A stretch of DNA of 64,000 nucleotides from Calycina herbarum. Taxonomy: Eukaryota; Ascomycota; Leotiomycetes; Helotiales; Pezizellaceae. A program made the translations under genes and the position numbers. The DNA is taken from the NCBI GenBank assembly GCA_001414485.1, contig LLEY01000002.1, positions 620,001 to 684,000 of the forward strand, written 5' to 3'. Positions 10,448 to 21,314 of this stretch are shown one piece after another. Each line of letters starts with the position of its first letter. Positions within the stretch are counted from its first letter, which is position 1. Under the pieces are notes generated by a model that saw nothing but the letters and a program-made list of their open reading frames with translations, was not told the DNA's origin and did not search any database.

Positions 10448-11680
10448 TTAAATGCATTGTCCAAATAGTGGTTGGCATCCAGAACTAGTCATGCAATGGT
10501 CAGCCGTGATTCCACAATATCCGTGCTTCGAGCAACAGGGGCCTTTTCCTGAATCACGACAAGTGACACCGGACCCACAGCTGCCATCCGTGGATTTGGT
10601 CGGGTTTGGGGTTTGGAAGACTGGAATGATTTCTACTGACCCTGGAGCAGCTTCTACTGCGTAGTTTCCACCACGAATCAACTTCGCGGGTCCTCCGCAG
10701 GTTCCGAATGCTCCTTGACATCCATCTCCACAGTGAGTAGTTGTGGTACCACAGTAGCCAAACTTAGAACAGCATTTTCCGAAAGTCGATCCTGCGCAAG
10801 TTTGTTGACCTCCGCATTCTCCATTTTTGGAAGGAGTCGTGCTTCCGCTTGCTGGTGCTGCGGATGGCGCTGCTGATGGTGCTGCTGATGGAGCCGAGGC
10901 TGGAGCAGATGCCTGTGGAGCGTTGTTGACCGGGCTTGCTGGAGATGGAGCAGCGGAGGAGCCTCCACCAGAAACGGGAGCTGGGGATGATCCTGAGGCG
11001 CCACAACTACCTGTGAAAGAGTTTGCGTTGTCCTTGGTCTCCTTCTTCGTAACATCGGGACCTGGGTCTGGGAAAGAAACCTCCTTGCTCTCGACAGTTT
11101 TGCAGTCGTTCGTTCCGATGTTGGCAACGAAGAGAGCTGGACGTTTGTCGAAAGCGACGGCTGGCTTGTCTCCGGAACCTTTGGCAATGTTTACAGATGC
11201 ACAGTTCATGTACATCTCACGATTGCCAATGGTGTTGAACCAAGTCCAAGCGAATACTGCGTTTCCTTCTTTGGCGTCCGATGGAATCTTGAAAGAAAAG
11301 CTGTCACCGGTAGCGAGAGGACAGGAGCCGATAAAGGAGTGGATGACGTTGAAAGTTTTTGCTTGGTCGTATGAGAGGGCAGCTTGACAACTGCCACCGC
11401 CGTGGTTGGCCCCTCCAACGATAGTGAAATTGCCGGGTCCGCCCTGTGTGAAGGTTGCTGTTGGTTTTCCCGCCCCGTTTGTATCAGCTAAGTCGTCTAG
11501 GAAGAGTGAGCCTTTGCAAGGGAACTGGTCTGGTCCTGTCAGTGGTGAGGTCATGCTGAAGTCCTTCTGAACGGCGTTTGGGTTGGTCTTCCCGCGAAGA
11601 GGGGGTGGGAAGGACATCTCCATATGAGCAAACGCCGTTGAGCCAAAGGCCAAGGCGGCGATAAGTGTTGTGTATTGCAT
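10448..11680 (-). CDS. AA11 lytic polysaccharide monooxygenase with two CBM18 domains
   Basis: A predicted 410-residue secreted copper enzyme that oxidatively cleaves chitin; no intron. The signal peptide MQYTTLIAALAFGSTAFA ends just before HMEMSFPPPLR, placing the obligatory histidine at the mature N-terminus. The catalytic domain follows (second-histidine region NHGGGSCQAALSY, then a C-terminal FAWTWFN strand), as in AA11. A Ser/Pro/Ala-rich linker then leads to two hevein-type CBM18 modules, each with the CCSKxGYCG core and eight cysteines. The start was chosen at ATG 11680, because the frame upstream of it is not signal-peptide-like and a TATA run lies 120 bp upstream. Roles could be nutritional chitin use, attack on other fungi, or masking of chitin. 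AA11 is preferred over other LPMO families on the HMxMxxPPPLR start. Confidence 0.9.
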   Translation of the reverse strand: MQYTTLIAALAFGSTAFAHMEMSFPPPLRGKTNPNAVQKDFSMTSPLTGPDQFPCKGSLFLDDLADTNGAGKPTATFTQGGPGNFTIVGGANHGGGSCQAALSYDQAKTFNVIHSFIGSCPLATGDSFSFKIPSDAKEGNAVFAWTWFNTIGNREMYMNCASVNIAKGSGDKPAVAFDKRPALFVANIGTNDCKTVESKEVSFPDPGPDVTKKETKDNANSFTGSCGASGSSPAPVSGGGSSAAPSPASPVNNAPQASAPASAPSAAPSAAPSAAPASGSTTPSKNGECGGQQTCAGSTFGKCCSKFGYCGTTTTHCGDGCQGAFGTCGGPAKLIRGGNYAVEAAPGSVEIIPVFQTPNPTKSTDGSCGSGVTCRDSGKGPCCSKHGYCGITADHCMTSSGCQPLFGQCI

Positions 11681-11799
11681 TTTGAAAAGCTTGTGTATGT
11701 TGGTGTTGGTGTTGGTTTTGAAATGTATGGTTCGTTGGTATGTTGATATATGTAGAATGTGTTGTATGATTCGAGAGAGAAAATAGCAGCACTGCTGGA

Positions 11800-11813
11800 T
11801 ATATATATATATA
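11800..11813 (-). promoter_or_regulatory. TATA-type run upstream of the AA11 gene
   Basis: An uninterrupted (TA)n tract about 120-133 bp upstream of the AA11 start codon on the minus strand, followed by CT-rich sequence before the ATG. It fits a TATA box with a 5' leader of roughly 90 nt. Confidence 0.5.
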
Positions 11814-11949
11814 GGCTGTGAATCGAAGACAGAAAAAATACAAAGGCTTTGTGAATAAAACAGATTGTTTGTGACTGAAAGAATGAAAAGTGGCAATGAA
11901 AGAAACAGAAGCAATGTCTTGTTACCAGAACAATGAGTTTTTTGTGCAA

Positions 11950-13180
11950 GATACTTCCAGAATTTTCAAGTGAAAGGAAAGTACAAAGGCTTTAAGGAAC
12001 AACTCTTTGAGTCAGAACAACATGGAAAAAGCTCGAATGAACATGGAAGGGGGTTGAGTGGGTAGGAACAAGGCCAACAGTGGTTTCAAAGGGACATCCC
12101 TGATAGGGAGAAGAAGCAAAGTGATCAGTTCTGTCGGCCTCACCGGTATACGCCCCGAAATATCTGCCCTTCGAAGACCCAATGTTGGCTCGACTGACGG
12201 AGAGCCTGTCTGCATCGAGATTTCGAGGGGCAAAAGCGTGTTCTGAGGGTCTGCATGAACGTGAGAATCTACAGGTTGTGAGCTCATGACCCAGGCTTTG
12301 GAGATGCTTGGGCCGCAAGAACAGTCTGCGGCATGTAGCGAACCCCTGAATAGAGGAACTGTTGTTGGTGAACAAGTGAAATGCGGGCAACGCGGGGGAA
12401 AATACGATTCCGAGGTGGCGGCTTCGTGTTTCTTCTCAGCCAACGGAGCGCTCTGAAACACGAAGATTGAAGCGACCTCACCCGCCTACATTTTTGCGCG
12501 AAACAAACGCTCAGCTCAGCCTTGGTCGCATGAGCGCTGCGGCTAACATGGAGGCAAAAACAGGATTGGAAGTCATCGGGGAAACCATCGTGGAAATCGT
12601 TGACCAGAAAAAAAATGGTTGTCGTCGTTGGTCCTTAGGTTGGGGATGAGTCCAGGAGCGGAGAAACCAGCCCAGACCCTTGGCGAAATATCGTGTCAGG
12701 TGATCTGTGATTCCGCAAAGATCAATTGCTTCAAATCCACATTCCGGCCGGTCGGCGACACACTCTTCCATCTGGAGATATAATCGTTCTTTCGCAAGGT
12801 TCTGACACCCCAATGATATCCCCAACCTTCATCAAAAGAGGGGAATTGGGTTTTGCGCGTCACGCGTATCTCACCCAAAATCAACCTGGCCCGGCAAGCT
12901 TGCGAAGAACCTCAAGTTTTTATCAAAGTTTTCTCATATCCTCTCCTCCTTGACGGTACTCCATTTCCTAGTGTAAAACGAACAAAATTTGAATTTAGGT
13001 TTCCAGAAAAACAAAACGCTCACTATGACAAAACCGAAGCAATACGCGCACTACTCCCGAGTTATAAATCACAACCTTGGAGCGCACGCTCTTCAAAACA
13101 CCAAAGAAAATTCAACACTCTCCGACCGATATGTTTCGAAGTCCTCCTAGGACTTCTCCCCACTAGCAACTGGCATTCTC
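11950..13180. other. Gap without supported genes
   Basis: Several open frames of 60-150 codons overlap on both strands, but none shows motifs, a signal peptide or coherent splice sites. I see no RNA gene or repeat. Confidence 0.35.
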
Positions 13181-13189
13181 TCCGAAATC

Positions 13190-14180
13190 AATCTCCCCAA
13201 AGCATAAAATGTCGGAAAATTAACAATCTCATCAGTCTGTAACACACACTTGAGATTTTTCGAAGTTCATCTCCATCGTCACCAAATAATCCAAGTCGAA
13301 CCCCCCCCCCCCAAACCAGGTCTAGATCAAAAGAAGCAGCATATAAAACTGTCAAGACAGCAAGTTTTTGAGTCACAACTTCAGCAATAAAGCGATTCAA
13401 AATCTCAGAATCCCGAGCTCCAGAAATCATGTCCCCAACAGGCTGGTGATGACTAGAAGTTGATTTCTCAACAATACTAGTGGTAGGAGTTGGAGACTTT
13501 GTTGTTTGAGCCAGTCATTGCGGCTTTTTTTCAAACGGCGACAATTTGTTTGCTTATCCGCTGATGGAATAATCGAGAAGCTTAAAGAATTCTGACATTT
13601 CGACTCCTAGTGTGATGAGGTATTGTTCCAGAGCGCTTTCTGCTACAACACCAACGTCTTTCATTGGTCCCAGGTCCAGGCATCAGGGAAATGAAATGGG
13701 TGTTTGGTGGTGGTTGCATCTGGGCGATGGCAACTTGGAAGGTATTTCCGGCGGGGTAATTTACTTGGGCATTATTTCCCAGAACGCTGGCGAAGGAAGA
13801 AGAAAGCATGACGGAAAAGTCAAGCTGTGGACCGCTGAAAGTCTCGATAAGATTTTTGATCTCGAGAACCTTCGTTTCCAGAGAAACCTCGAATTCTAGC
13901 GCCGTCCTTTGATCTAATAATTTGTCCTATATGAAAGCTAGAGTTGAAAGAAAAGAGGAAGAGAGGCTTACCTGTAGGCCTTCACGGGAGGCATGTCCGA
14001 TATTGAAGAAGCGAGTTGTTCGACACTTGCACTCGAACTAATATCAGTGCTAACCGTTCTCACTTCCGTGCCTCCACTTAAAGTTTCAGTTCCCTGTCCT
14101 GGATAAGAGACCGTCGTCTTAGAACGATATGTTTTGCACCACAGCGACCTAAGAAACGGAAGATTTCGCCCAAAGACCAC
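13190..14180 (-). pseudogene. Decayed gene, unrecognised family
   Basis: The minus strand carries protein-like exons. The first is at 14180-13971, with a donor after KAY(R) (CAG/GTAAGC). An exon beginning at about 13925 contains GNTFQVAIAQMQPPP. A continuation in another frame reads ALEQYLITLGVEMSEFFKLL, and a last piece reads ILNRFIAEVVTQKLAVLTVL. The frame changes after PGPG and later stops show that the gene is broken or that junctions are missing. The 3' end runs into a 12-C tract (13301-13312) and the 5' end abuts an AT-rich block. No function can be named. Confidence 0.45.
13301..13312. repeat. Poly(C) tract, 12 nt
   Basis: Twelve consecutive C on the plus strand, inside the decayed gene at 13190-14180. 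Similar tracts occur at 58059-58070 and 63185-63199. Confidence 0.9.
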
Positions 14181-14199
14181 CAGCTACCACATGGGTTCC

Positions 14200-14420
14200 G
14201 GCATCTTAGATTCTTTTTATCCTTTTCTTATAGTCTCTAGCATACTATCTAATCTATTACTCTCTTATAAGACTTACTTAGTTAAGAATATCTTAAAAGA
14301 TAAGGTAGATATACTCTTTACTATGTCTAATATCCTTTATAATAGCTTATAGATTAAGAGTACTTAGGCTATTATTAATTGCTTTATAAATAGCCTTTTT
14401 TTTCTTTGTATATGATTTAA
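14200..14420. other. AT-rich, TpA-rich block
   Basis: Dense TATA/TTAT/CTTA words, almost no CpG and no coding frame. This is the look of a repeat heavily mutated by RIP. No end repeats were found. Confidence 0.5.
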
Positions 14421-14438
14421 GGGGCTATAGCTTAGAGA

Positions 14439-14510
14439 GGAGGCTTTAGGAGGGGAGGCTTCGAGAGGTAGAGGGGGCTTTGAGAGGTAAGGGAGGTTTC
14501 GAGAGATAGG
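14439..14510. repeat. Imperfect minisatellite, ~19 bp unit, about 4 copies
   Basis: Successive units resemble GGAGGCTTCGAGAGGTAGA, with small length and base changes (GGGGGCTTTGAGAGGTAA, GGGAGGTTTCGAGAGATAG). It lies directly beside the AT-rich block. Confidence 0.7.
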
Positions 14511-15000
14511 TAGAGAGCTGTTGCTGTTTTAGGTATAGAGTTATAGCTGTTATAGATATGGTTGACGTTTTTTGTTGTTCTTACATACTGATATTTTATA
14601 TAATAAGTAGAACTAAACTAAACCAAACGCTTAAAGCTTAAATCGCAACTGACTATACAAGATGAGAAAGCATTCGTTGTGGTTTAACTCTATACAAGGA
14701 AAACTAGAAAGAATCTCTAGCTGTGAAGGATGACGATGACTCGATGAATGAGAAAAATAGCACTAAAAGTGATTCAAGGCAACTGGTAATTTGGAAACAG
14801 AATTTGGTGTTTTCAGAAGGTTAGGTATAAAAGCCGAGTTACACAAGACAAGTTTAAGGTGATAACAGGTGTTTGTGGAAAGATTCTAAGAGCTTGGAGG
14901 TTTGTTTTTCGCAACTGAGCTATTACTCACGGTTTCTACTCCTCCGTCCCATTAGGAAGTGTCTTGGCGCTACCAACCTATGCAGTATTGAAACTTCATT
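14511..15000. other. Non-coding gap
   Basis: No gene or RNA was recognised downstream of the BTB pseudogene. Confidence 0.4.
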
Positions 15001-15766
15001 TCAAAGCCAATTTCTTTTATATTCTTCCCGGCCGTGAACCTTACAGGTAATAAATCCACACTTGCCGCGCAGGATATGCTGTTCAATTTCTCTCAAGTAC
15101 ACATCAGCAAACTCGTCGCAATTTCTCTGAAGGGCTGGTATAGCGATTTCATCGACAGGGACTTCGAAGAACGATCGAACTGCAAATTCTACAATCGCAT
15201 TACGAAGTGGGGAGTCCGGATTCGTTTCGAGGTAAGCGCGTTGCAGCAATTCGGGCTTTGGAAAGGTATAAGGACCGTCGCAGAGAAAGTTGATATGCTC
15301 GAGGTGAGAGTTGAGTTCGTCTCTCAGAACAAGACAGCCTAATTTTTCGGCTAAAAGGTAGACGTTGACAAACTGTGGAAGATCATCGATCATCCCAGTG
15401 TCATGACGCCGCACCCGGCCCAGGTTCATATTGCACTGAGCACACCATAGACTCCCCACGTGTAGCCAGTCCACTAACAACTTGAATCTATAGCATCTTC
15501 TTCAACCAAGTGAATTGATTTTTCGGCCCCTTCCTTAAAACCACCACCACCGCTGCGAAAGGCTGCTCGAAAGTAATCAACTCGATTACATAAAAGTTCC
15601 TCGTTTAGAATCCACAGTTTCCGCTCAGGGCCAACGTAGACCTTAACATAATCGGCCGTTTCAAAGCACCTGTTAAGCATTATTTTTTAGCGACTCTTAC
15701 AAGTAGAAAAAGGGAGCCTAATTTGACCTACTCGCTGATCGGTCTATAAACCTTTTTCTCAGCGAT
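15001..15766 (-). pseudogene. BTB/POZ domain protein, copy 1 (start lost, frameshifted)
   Basis: Homologous along its whole length to the intact gene at 26467-27277. Exon 1 (15766-15732) aligns with the intact MADKRVYR exon but has ATC in place of ATG. The intron donor GCGA/GTAGGTCAAA is conserved. Exon 2 starts at 15669 with the BTB core ADYVKVYVGPERKLW and FRAAFRSGGG. A 1 nt loss near 15480 (GATTCAAG where the intact form implies GATTTCAAG) shifts the frame before LLVDWLHVG. The rest stays open to TGA 15001-15003, including the family C-terminus CKVHGREEY. BTB domains mediate dimerisation and Cullin-3 adaptor binding, but this copy should be inactive. The frame loss could be a sequencing error; the lost start argues against that alone. 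Confidence 0.85.
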
Positions 15767-15839
15767 GCTTGAGATCGAGGGTGGTCCTTGGTTTGGAATC
15801 GTGAGTTCGTGGATTGGGGAAAAAAGGCTTGTCCTCGCG

Positions 15840-16110
15840 GGTGACGCCAGTTGCCGTGATCGCGCTGCGTTCCGACTTGCTAAAAGGATATGTGAAGCTG
15901 ATGGTCTTTTTGAAATGGAAGCCGAGCTGTCAACTTCGAAGAGCTAGGTTGAGTCGCGAAGTCGATGATGTTGTTAGGTCTCGTTGGGGGTGTTTGATGG
16001 GTTGAATAAGACGAAAGAGCGGATCTTTGAGACGAGGAACGTTCTTGACCTCGAGCAGAGCAAGGCGTGCGAAGCTGAGGTAGATGAAGATCGACTTTTA
16101 TGTCGTTGAT
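15840..16110 (+). pseudogene. Fragment of the BTB-linked divergent gene, copy 1
   Basis: Plus-strand sequence related to the minus-strand fragment at 26054-26452. Shared features include a TTCGAAGA(G/C)CT...GAGTCGCG block followed by GTYGATGATG, and TCTTTGAGACGARGARCGT, coding for RIFETRNVL-like residues. Stops and frame changes break it. It lies head-to-head with BTB copy 1 exactly as its partner does with BTB copy 2, so the pair moved as a unit. The encoded protein was not recognised. Confidence 0.5.
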
Positions 16111-16319
16111 GCCGCGGGTCTAGAAGTCACCCGGGGATGGATTTGTAGTCGATTACCTTTCAAGGTAGGCTTCACCTCTGCTAAGGCTTCAGCACCAACA
16201 ATCAATCTCCTAACAAAGCCAAGAACCAAACGGGGGATCGATCCAACCGTGAATTGTGTTCCGGCAGAAGAATTCTTACGCGTCGTAGCAGGTGCACCTT
16301 CCCATAATTGACCTCTCTT

Positions 16320-17390
16320 TGGCATAGATCTCCGCAGCTGAAAATTAACAAGAAGTACAAAAGGCCCTGGCGCTTCCCAAACTTCCTTTCCGGCTTTTAC
16401 AGCCTCCACCAAAGTAGAGGTTAGCCAATAGCAGCCGCCATGGTTCAATCTCGGCACCCACCTCAGAACCCCACACCCCCTCCCCACAAATCTCAAATCT
16501 CCATATACACAAATACGCACCTTTCCCATCACAAATCCACCAATTACACGCCAGTTGGTGGTGCGACTAGTCGGATTACCGCGGTCGTTCGCTCCATGAC
16601 CACGCTATGCATTAACCCTAGGGAGTATAGAGTGAGCAGAGATTCGGGCCTCAGATACGCTGTTGTAGTAGTAGAGCAAGTAAGATTCACATACAATTAG
16701 CTTGTTTGGGGGGAGGAGTACAGATAGACAGATCTTTGGATCGAGTCTATCTGGAACCTCTTTTGCTGCTGGTTTGAGTGCTCGTATCTTTTTTTGACTT
16801 TTTTTTGTAATGGTTTTAAGCGAGACTCACTTTTGTAGTCTAGTGAATTGATTGCCTGTGAAGTCGGCGCAGCAGAAGAGGTTGTCAAGATACACTCAAA
16901 GGACCTCGTTCGGTAATGTCATGGAGTAAGGAGGTAGGTAGGTTACCTATGCTTTCTAGGTATAGCTTCCTTGTATCTCGAGGAAGTCATACCTTCCCTG
17001 CGAGGCCTAACCTCAACGTGCTCTTGTGCTTCGCGGCCCGATAGTTTGGGGACAGAAAACCGAGGTCGCCCCTTCCTTCTTGACAAACCTAACTTCGAAA
17101 CCGCGCCACCTACAGATAATTCCTTCTCGGACTTGACTTAACCACCCTCTCAAGGTCGTTCCTTACCTTGAGGCACACCTAAAATATCAAACCCCCTCTC
17201 GCTCTCTGGATGCAACATGTTTTTTGAACCGTGGGTGACGGCCCGCACGCCACACCCACGACAGCAACGGGTGTTGATGATTGGGAAGATTCTATTTGCA
17301 TACTCACTAGATAGTAAAATCTCGTCTTGGCGGGTATTCCAAAAAAATTGGTAACATCTCTCAAACCCTCTATTCCCTCTTCTCTTTGAC
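16320..17390. other. Gap without supported genes
   Basis: Short ORFs on both strands lack motifs. The last part is the presumed 3' UTR of the P450 gene (minus strand). Confidence 0.35.
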
Positions 17391-17393
17391 ATC

Positions 17394-19382
17394 TCAGTGT
17401 TCAAACCTACCCCTTACCCCAACAAAACAAGGCAACCCCCCCTCCATAGGCAACGTCAAACTATTCCTACTAACCCTCTCCCTCCCATCCTCCGCTCTAA
17501 ACTCAAACCTATCAACCAACACACAAATTGTCTGTACAGCCACAATCTCCGCCATCTTCTTCCCCAAACAAGTTCTCGGTCCACCGTTGAACACTGGGAA
17601 TTCAAACGCAGATTTAGTTATCAAAATCCCGTTTTCATCGAGCCATCTTTCCGGCTTGAAGGCGTCGGCATCGGAACCCCAGGTTATGTGGGAGCGGTTC
17701 ATAGCCCAGGTTGCCCAGACGAGGATGGAATTTTGGGGGAGGAAGGTTCCGTCGGGCAGGGTTGTGGGGAGGGAACATTGTTTTAGTTCGAATGGGACTG
17801 GGGGGTAGAGACGGAGGGTTTCGTAGAATACGGACATGGAGTAGGGGAGGGATGATGGACGGTATTTTGCTGTGTCGAGGTACCTTTTGCTATTGGGCGA
17901 GGAAGCGGGGGAGTCTTGCTTGTCAAGTTCAGAGATTTCGGCGCGCACTTTTTGGATGACTTTTGGATGTCGCATCATCAGGTAGAATGCCCAGGTAAGT
18001 GCTTGAGCTGTAGTATCTCTCCCTAGAAACAACACATCAATTAGATAGCCATTTCATGGGTGGTACATTGGGTGCAACTCTACCAGCTGTGAGATAATTC
18101 AGAGCAGCATCAGCAACCATCTGATGATCACCAATGGATTCCAGAAGCGAGTTTACCAAGCTTCCAGACATACTCATGACACCTTCATTTTGGTCGGATT
18201 CTGATAGCGTTTCTTTCGACTCGTCTTTTGCTTTTTTGCTCATGATGGCTTTGGCTACGATTTCTGAACCAAATGCCTTGACTTCCTTGACAGACTCCTT
18301 AAACTTTCCGCCGAAGAAGACTTCGGTGATTTGCCATAACGGGTTTTGGAACCTTTCTCCGGTGGCACCAGAGGCGAAATCGAATGCCTTTGAGAATGGA
18401 TCGGAGTGATGCATCTCCATCTGTATTGGATATGTAATTAGCAAATGCAAACCTTGGTTTATGAAAATATGTATAGGTACATCATATGCCATGCGTCCCA
18501 TTAATTGCGTTGTCAACTCTAAATGGGAGTCAAAAGTTAGTCTTGTCGTTTCTGGGGAAATAGTGGAAGTTGGGGAGTGAGGATTGAAACGCCCAGCTTG
18601 AACTTACCATGAAGAACATCCTGCAAATCTACGGAAGTCTCCTTTTCAAGAGCTCTCACATTCTCTTCAAGATATTGAGGAAGGGCAACCTCAGTCAAGA
18701 CCTTTAAATTGGCATTGTTCAAGAAATTTAACCCCGCTTTTCGTTGAACTTTCCATAGCTCACCATCAACATTTATAATGCCATTACCTAGTTTTATTTA
18801 GTATGAATACTTTGACAGGAAGTCCTTAGAAACATCAAGACTCACCAAATAAGTCCCAAGATCGCCTTTTAAAGAAATCCCCTTTCGAAAATATTCCCTC
18901 GTTCTTAAAGACATACTCGAGGTTCTTCGGATCATTGATGACAACCCCAGGCGGAAGAGAGGGAACGGAAATCTGAAAAGTCTCAAACCCGAATTGTCTT
19001 TCGCATTTTACAAACCATGAGAACAGTTTGTGCCTTGCTTGGAGAAATAGGAGGCCATTTCCGGCTAATGGGAGGGTATTTGGGGGTCGTCTGGAGAATA
19101 ATCAGCTGATGCTTCGCAACCACGTTTCTAAATGGGGTTCAACGAAAGAAAATCTGCGTCTCAACTGTAGGAGACAGGGGATTTGTTTTGCAGTGGATTT
19201 GTTCATTTGAAGCATTTCCATGCGGATGTTCCACGAAGTGGGGGTTTCCAAAGCACTCTCACGTAAGAACAGCCCACTTACTTAATGGCTTTCCCGTGCC
19301 TCTTGATTGACGGACTCCTGAAGATATACAATGCGATGGACAAAACGAAAGCGACTGCTAGACACAACGTTGCTGGATGCAT
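17394..19382 (-). CDS. Cytochrome P450 monooxygenase (CYP52/CYP86-clan-like)
   Basis: Six exons (19382-19282, 19090-18846, 18787-18608, 18518-18481, 18420-18084, 18022-17394) splice in frame to 509 residues. The fourth intron (18480-18421) is 60 nt and stop-free, so splicing there is inferred from family similarity. The protein starts with a membrane anchor (MHPATLCLAVAFVLSIALYI), so it should sit in the ER. The I-helix oxygen motif AGRDTT lies at about 300-305, the K-helix ExxR at 368-371, PERW near 424 and the heme-binding FNGGPRTCLGKK with Cys 452. All catalytic elements are present. The AGRDTTA and GGPRTCLG forms resemble fatty-acid or alkane hydroxylases of the CYP52/CYP86 clan; the substrate is inferred. 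It shares a 248 bp upstream region with the methyltransferase-like gene at 19631. Confidence 0.93.
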
Positions 19383-19630
19383 CTTTCATTGAGCGGTGTG
19401 ACGATGAAGATTCCGCAATGTAGAGCTCTCGTGTCTCTAGAAGATGCAGGGGTGTGGATTGAGCACTACGGTTGCTCTCCATGATAGCCTCGTTTCAAAG
19501 TCAAGCTACAAGCTACAAGCTAGCTTTCAACAGGACAGATCTCATCTCTCCCCTTCTTCACAACACCAATTGAACTCCTAAACTCTCAAGATGGTTCTTA
19601 TCTGCCGCAGAATTCACTTTTACGAGATCA
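19383..19630. promoter_or_regulatory. Shared divergent promoter region
   Basis: 248 bp separate the start codons of the P450 (minus) and methyltransferase-like (plus) genes, so both promoters and 5' UTRs must lie here. No clear TATA box was seen. The 15 bp around 19505 contains a repeated AGCTACA motif. Confidence 0.6.
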
Positions 19631-20626
19631 ATGACCAGACCTGGTCAGTCAATGGCATCGCAAAACCCCGCCACCCCTTCCAGAAAAGAAAGCCTGCTGA
19701 TATACAATCCCAGGTTTCCTCAATACCTGCGCGAAAAGGTGCAATCGTGCCTGACCCTCTGCTGGCAATTCCGAGTTCCAGTCATCCAAAAAGCCTCACC
19801 TGCACAGCTCGTCGCGAAAACGCTCTATCGGACCCTCTCCGATAACGTTACGAACTACACCTATGTCGATTTCTGCGCAGGCGCAGGAGGTCCAACCCCA
19901 TACATCGAGAAGGATTTGAATGCACAATTATCATCGAATGCCACCGAAGATTCCCCAATCGATAATAAAGGGTTGACACCACGATCCCCAGGACTGGTGA
20001 AGCCGGCAAAGAGAGGCGATGTCAAATTCATCTTGACGGATCTACACCCACATATCCCCGATTGGACAGAGGCATCGAAGCGCAGCGAGAACTTGAGTTT
20101 CGTGTCGGAATCTGTGGATGCTGCAAATGCTCCTGCGAGCCTGAATGCAAGTGGGGATCAGAAGATATTCAGACTTTACAATTTAGCATTCCACCATTTC
20201 GAGGATCCATTGGGCTCTGCCATTCTACGAAACACCCTGGAAACCGCAGATGGATTTGGGTAAGCATTCATCCTCCATTACTGGCCTTACATTTTTAACA
20301 ATCTCAGAATCTTCGAACTTCAAGAACGAACAATCTCCTCTCTAATAACAATGGTCGCCATGGGTCTCCTAATGTTCCTCATCACCCCCTTCTATTTCTG
20401 GCGATCACCGGGTCATCTCTTCTTTACATATATAATTCCCATCATACCTTTTGTCCTCGTCTTCGATGGCTATGTTTCGTCTCTGCGAACACGAAGCGCC
20501 GAGGAAGTCCAGGCGTTGATGAAGAATTGCGGGGCTTCGTGTGATGGATGGACTGTGAAGAGTGGGAAGGAACAACATACTTGGCCGACGGGGTATATGA
20601 CTTGGATTATTGGTATCAAGAAGTAG
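19631..20626 (+). CDS. SAM-dependent methyltransferase-like membrane protein
   Basis: Two exons (19631-20259 and 20308-20626; GTAAGC donor, CTCAG acceptor) give 315 residues. The N-terminal half has a Rossmann methyltransferase look: a glycine-rich motif I (YVDFCAGAGGPTPYIE), an acidic second strand (KFILTDLHPHIPDW) and a motif IV-like LYNLAFHHFEDP. The C-terminal exon has two strong hydrophobic helices (around LLMFLITPFYFW and IIPIIPFVLVF). It is therefore probably membrane-bound. The methyl acceptor is unknown. An upstream ATG at 19591 is in another frame, so ATG 19631 is used. Its head-to-head position with a P450 could mean joint action on a lipid, but that is inference. Confidence 0.8.
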
Positions 20627-20639
20627 ATACTATAATTTC

Positions 20640-21310
20640 TTGTGAGTTTGTTAGACGAGAATGAAGTCCATTCTTGGCATTTTTTGAAATGCATTCCAGC
20701 AGTTTTAGTATTTCATTTTTTTGAGGACATTTATTACAGGTAATTTGCTAGATTTTCTGCGCCAGAAACGCTACTAGGTGTTGCTAATCAGAATTTGGTC
20801 TATGAGGTAGGGATAATGTAAATTGAATGTAGTAACTTTTTGTCTGTCTTAATTTTTATTTTCATAGCTCCCACCTTATATAATTAATCACGACGAGTGA
20901 AGACTGGCCTTCTTATAGCGTAAATTATCTAGGTCGATCGATACTCGACCAAGGTGGGACGAGCTGGAATTCTCCAACTTCTCTACACACTGCACTCCAT
21001 AGGCACTTCACTTCACACACTTCACTCAAGTACCCTGAGGACCACTCAAGTGCGATATGCAACAAAACTGGCATTTGATCTCAGACAAACTGGACTCCGC
21101 CTCATAATCTGGTTCTTGGTTCTTGTGGCTAGGTAGGTGCTCGCGCCTTCCAACTTCACCGAAAGACTCACACCGATAGCTCCTTCCTTCCAAACCCAAC
21201 CGCGCCTCTACCGAACTCCACCAAATTCCCCGGCCCGAAGTTGGTTCAAAGATCGCAATAAGCATTTCCTGTACATCCAAACAAAGGAGAGGTTCCCTAT
21301 GGGAGTCGTT
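20640..21310. other. Non-coding gap
   Basis: 3' region of the methyltransferase-like gene and flank of the tRNA-like sequence; no further feature seen. Confidence 0.4.
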
Positions 21311-21314
21311 AAGA

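Noticed and set aside
10827..11387. 186-codon plus-strand ORF, Ala/Gly-rich
   Set aside because: Antisense to the AA11 linker and catalytic domain; the Ala/Gly richness mirrors the Ser/Pro/Ala linker codons.
12853..13242. 129-codon plus-strand ORF
   Set aside because: No motifs and overlaps the more protein-like minus-strand decayed gene.
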